DNA from: Coemansia sp. RSA 1804
Taxonomy: Eukaryota > Kickxellomycota > Kickxellomycetes > Kickxellales > Kickxellaceae
Assembly (NCBI GenBank): GCA_027578815.1
Contig: JANBTH010000044.1
Coordinates: forward strand, 1 to 30,220
Direction of reading: 5' to 3'
DNA: 30,220 nt
Below, one piece after another: positions 28,757 through 30,220 of this stretch (position 1 is the stretch's first letter; each line of letters begins with the position of its first letter). A program made the translations under genes and the position numbers. The notes below the pieces were generated by a model, which saw nothing but the letters and a program-made list of their open reading frames with translations, was not told where the DNA came from and ran no database searches.

Positions 28757-28772
28757 TAGAGACCGGTCTCTA
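28757..28772. promoter_or_regulatory. 16-bp perfect palindrome between PMT and HPP genes
   Basis: TAGAGACCGGTCTCTA reads the same on both strands with no spacer. It lies 108 nt after the mannosyltransferase stop codon and 62 nt before the first possible start of the HPP gene. A binding site for a dimeric regulator of the downstream gene is the simplest reading. Confidence 0.4.
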
Positions 28773-28810
28773 GTCTCAAGTGCACCTTCTTCTCCCTCGT
28801 CGAAAAGAAT

Positions 28811-28816
28811 AATAAA
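28811..28816 (+). terminator. AATAAA, possible polyadenylation signal of the mannosyltransferase gene
   Basis: AATAAA lies 162 nt after the stop codon at 28649 and just ahead of the HPP frame, so 3' end formation of one gene and initiation of the next would be close together or overlapping. Confidence 0.4.
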
Positions 28817-28833
28817 AGGGCGCATAGTGTGTC

Positions 28834-30057
28834 TTGTCTATTTCTTTTAAATCCTTTACACTGATGATATTAAAATGCGAAAGTCCAGATCATTATCCGC
28901 ATTTCGTCTGCTCATCGTCGATTTGGCATCTCTTCCTGGCCATCTCCCGTGTTTCATCCAAAACATATACACTATCATTACAACGTCCTTGGTTCAACAG
29001 CCTCTCAGTGTGCCCACGAGTCATGCATTTTATATTGAGGCGGCTTTGGCAATGGACAAGGTCGCTGCCAGGAAGGCCAGGACAGCGCAAGATAGTGCCG
29101 CCGCGCTCAGTCAAAAGCTACGTGATGCAGATGCGCGGAGCACAACGGTGTGTGTACGAGCTACGACAGCCGCCGCCGCCAATGCTGATATGGGCGGTAT
29201 TCTCCGGGTTCACGTCGTTCCTGGCAGTGCTGATAATCTGCGCAATCGACAAGTACGGCGGGGTGTTCAAGCACCACCGGCTGCCGTTCGCGATCGCGCC
29301 GGTGGGGGCGGCGTCGGTGCTGATATTCGGCGTGCCGTCGTCGCCGCTGAGCCAGCCGCGCAACGTGGTGGTCGGGCACGCGATTGCGGCGCTGACCGGC
29401 ACGTTCATGCGCGAGCTGTTCCTCCGCGCCAGCGACAGCTTCGACTGGATGCCGGGCGCGCTGTCGGTGGGCGTGTCGATCGGCATCATGGGGCTCACCA
29501 ACTGCTACCACCCGCCGGCCGGCGCCACGGCCTTCATGGCCGGCTACTCGTCGCCCACGGTGAGGCGGGTCGGGTGGTGGTTCCCGCTGTACCCGGTTCT
29601 CCCGCTCACGCTGATCCTGGTTGCGCTGGGCATCCTGTTCAACAACCTGGCGCGCGTGTACCCCGTCTTCTGGTTCACAGCAGCGCATTTTGCGCACCCG
29701 CCGGAGAACCGCGCTCAGCGGCCTGTGCTGCGACCGCCTGAGCGCGGCGCCGCGCCTGATCGGATAGCCGTGGACGAAACAGCAGCCAGCGCCGGCTCCT
29801 CCTCCGCCTCGTCCCACGGGATGCGTGTCGCGTCGCCTCCGATGCCGCGCGTCGCGGATGCGACGGCGACGCACCAGGTCAACGATCTGACGGGGAACGA
29901 GGACGATGCCGAGAGAGCCTGGATGTTTGCCAGGATCCGTGCGCTCGAGCTGGAGGTCGGGAGACTGCGCAGGGAGCTTGATCGCAGCTTGATCCGCCAA
30001 GACAGGGCGCAGACCGATGGACCACTGCACTCGCAGACGTGGCAGCCCACCTTCTAG
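28834..30057 (+). CDS. HPP-family integral membrane protein
   Basis: The frame codes for up to 407 residues. Residues about 112-285 form an HPP domain: membrane segments at about 117-138, 151-167, 178-192, 207-222 and 251-271, the APVGAASVLIF and SPLSQPRNVVVGH blocks at 155-182, and the signature CYHPPAGATAF at 224-234. HPP proteins are membrane proteins; plant and cyanobacterial members act in nitrite transport, while fungal members lack an assigned role. The tail is Pro/Ser/Ala-rich and ends with a probable coiled coil at about 365-390. Base composition changes from AT-rich to strongly GC-rich near 29150, and the first 97 residues do not resemble the family. The real start may therefore be ATG 29125 (residue 98), 14 codons before the domain, or the N terminus may come from an unrecognised exon. 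There is no intron in the domain. Confidence 0.85.
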   Translation: MSISFKSFTLMILKCESPDHYPHFVCSSSIWHLFLAISRVSSKTYTLSLQRPWFNSLSVCPRVMHFILRRLWQWTRSLPGRPGQRKIVPPRSVKSYVMQMRGAQRCVYELRQPPPPMLIWAVFSGFTSFLAVLIICAIDKYGGVFKHHRLPFAIAPVGAASVLIFGVPSSPLSQPRNVVVGHAIAALTGTFMRELFLRASDSFDWMPGALSVGVSIGIMGLTNCYHPPAGATAFMAGYSSPTVRRVGWWFPLYPVLPLTLILVALGILFNNLARVYPVFWFTAAHFAHPPENRAQRPVLRPPERGAAPDRIAVDETAASAGSSSASSHGMRVASPPMPRVADATATHQVNDLTGNEDDAERAWMFARIRALELEVGRLRRELDRSLIRQDRAQTDGPLHSQTWQPTF

Positions 30058-30220
30058 CCTCCACTCCGCGTGTTTGTTGTTGTTTATGGATGCAGTGTAA
30101 GTATAGAGCCTGTTAGCTACATGTAGTAGAAGTACCGAGATCGGGGGGGGGGATCGCTGTTGCTGCAGTACGACAGATAATCCCAGACCGTATGATCCGG
30201 AGCTTACTGCAATGTGCCGA
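30058..30220. other. 3' flank of the HPP gene
   Basis: The last 163 nt hold no gene. A run of nine G lies at 30144-30152, flanked by GATC on both sides. No polyadenylation signal is seen before the window ends. Confidence 0.4.

Noticed and set aside
29161..30030. 289-codon minus-strand frame opposite the HPP gene
   Set aside because: Arg/His/Gly/Ala-rich antisense frame in GC-rich DNA; the plus strand holds a clear HPP domain.

Overview
This is eukaryotic, almost certainly fungal, DNA. Three things support that: an APSES/KilA-N type DNA-binding domain (a fungal family), a Gac1/PPP1R3-type glycogen-targeting subunit and a GT39 protein O-mannosyltransferase; short GT-AG introns (44-125 nt in one gene); and AATAAA signals after genes with AT-rich, microsatellite-bearing spacers. 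Codon-rich CAG/AGC runs, GC-rich coding islands and a DIRS-type retrotransposon fit an early-diverging filamentous fungus (a Kickxellomycotina-like lineage is my guess, not shown by the sequence).

Layout. 1-1379: AT-rich flank with a GC-rich hairpin cluster and diverged direct repeats. 1380-5655: a DIRS-like (tyrosine-recombinase) retrotransposon on the minus strand, reading gag core, structured spacer, RGG/N-rich gag tail overlapping the RT frame, RT-RNase H, methyltransferase-like linker, tyrosine recombinase. It is bracketed by a 29-nt inverted repeat and looks decayed: two in-frame TGA codons and a probable catalytic Arg-to-Cys change. 5656-11115: 5.4 kb with no gene I can support. 11116-13065 (+): PP1 regulatory subunit with RVxF and CBM21. 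14188-15129 (+): uridine phosphorylase. 15304-20166 (-): very large APSES-domain, Gln/Pro/Ala-rich nuclear protein. 20472-23489 (-): spliced gene for a GDS1-like winged-helix protein, its domain interrupted by a 1.24-kb intron. 23490-26137: divergent spacer. 26138-28649 (+): four-exon protein O-mannosyltransferase. 28834-30057 (+): HPP-family membrane protein.

The host genes do not form a pathway cluster. They cover glycogen/PP1 control, pyrimidine salvage, two transcription regulators, ER protein glycosylation and a membrane transporter-like protein, as expected for ordinary fungal gene order next to a transposon insertion. The most unusual material is in the retrotransposon: a three-way-junction RNA fold between gag and RT, stop codons buried in hairpin arms, and an RT frame with no upstream AUG that overlaps an RGG tail in another frame.
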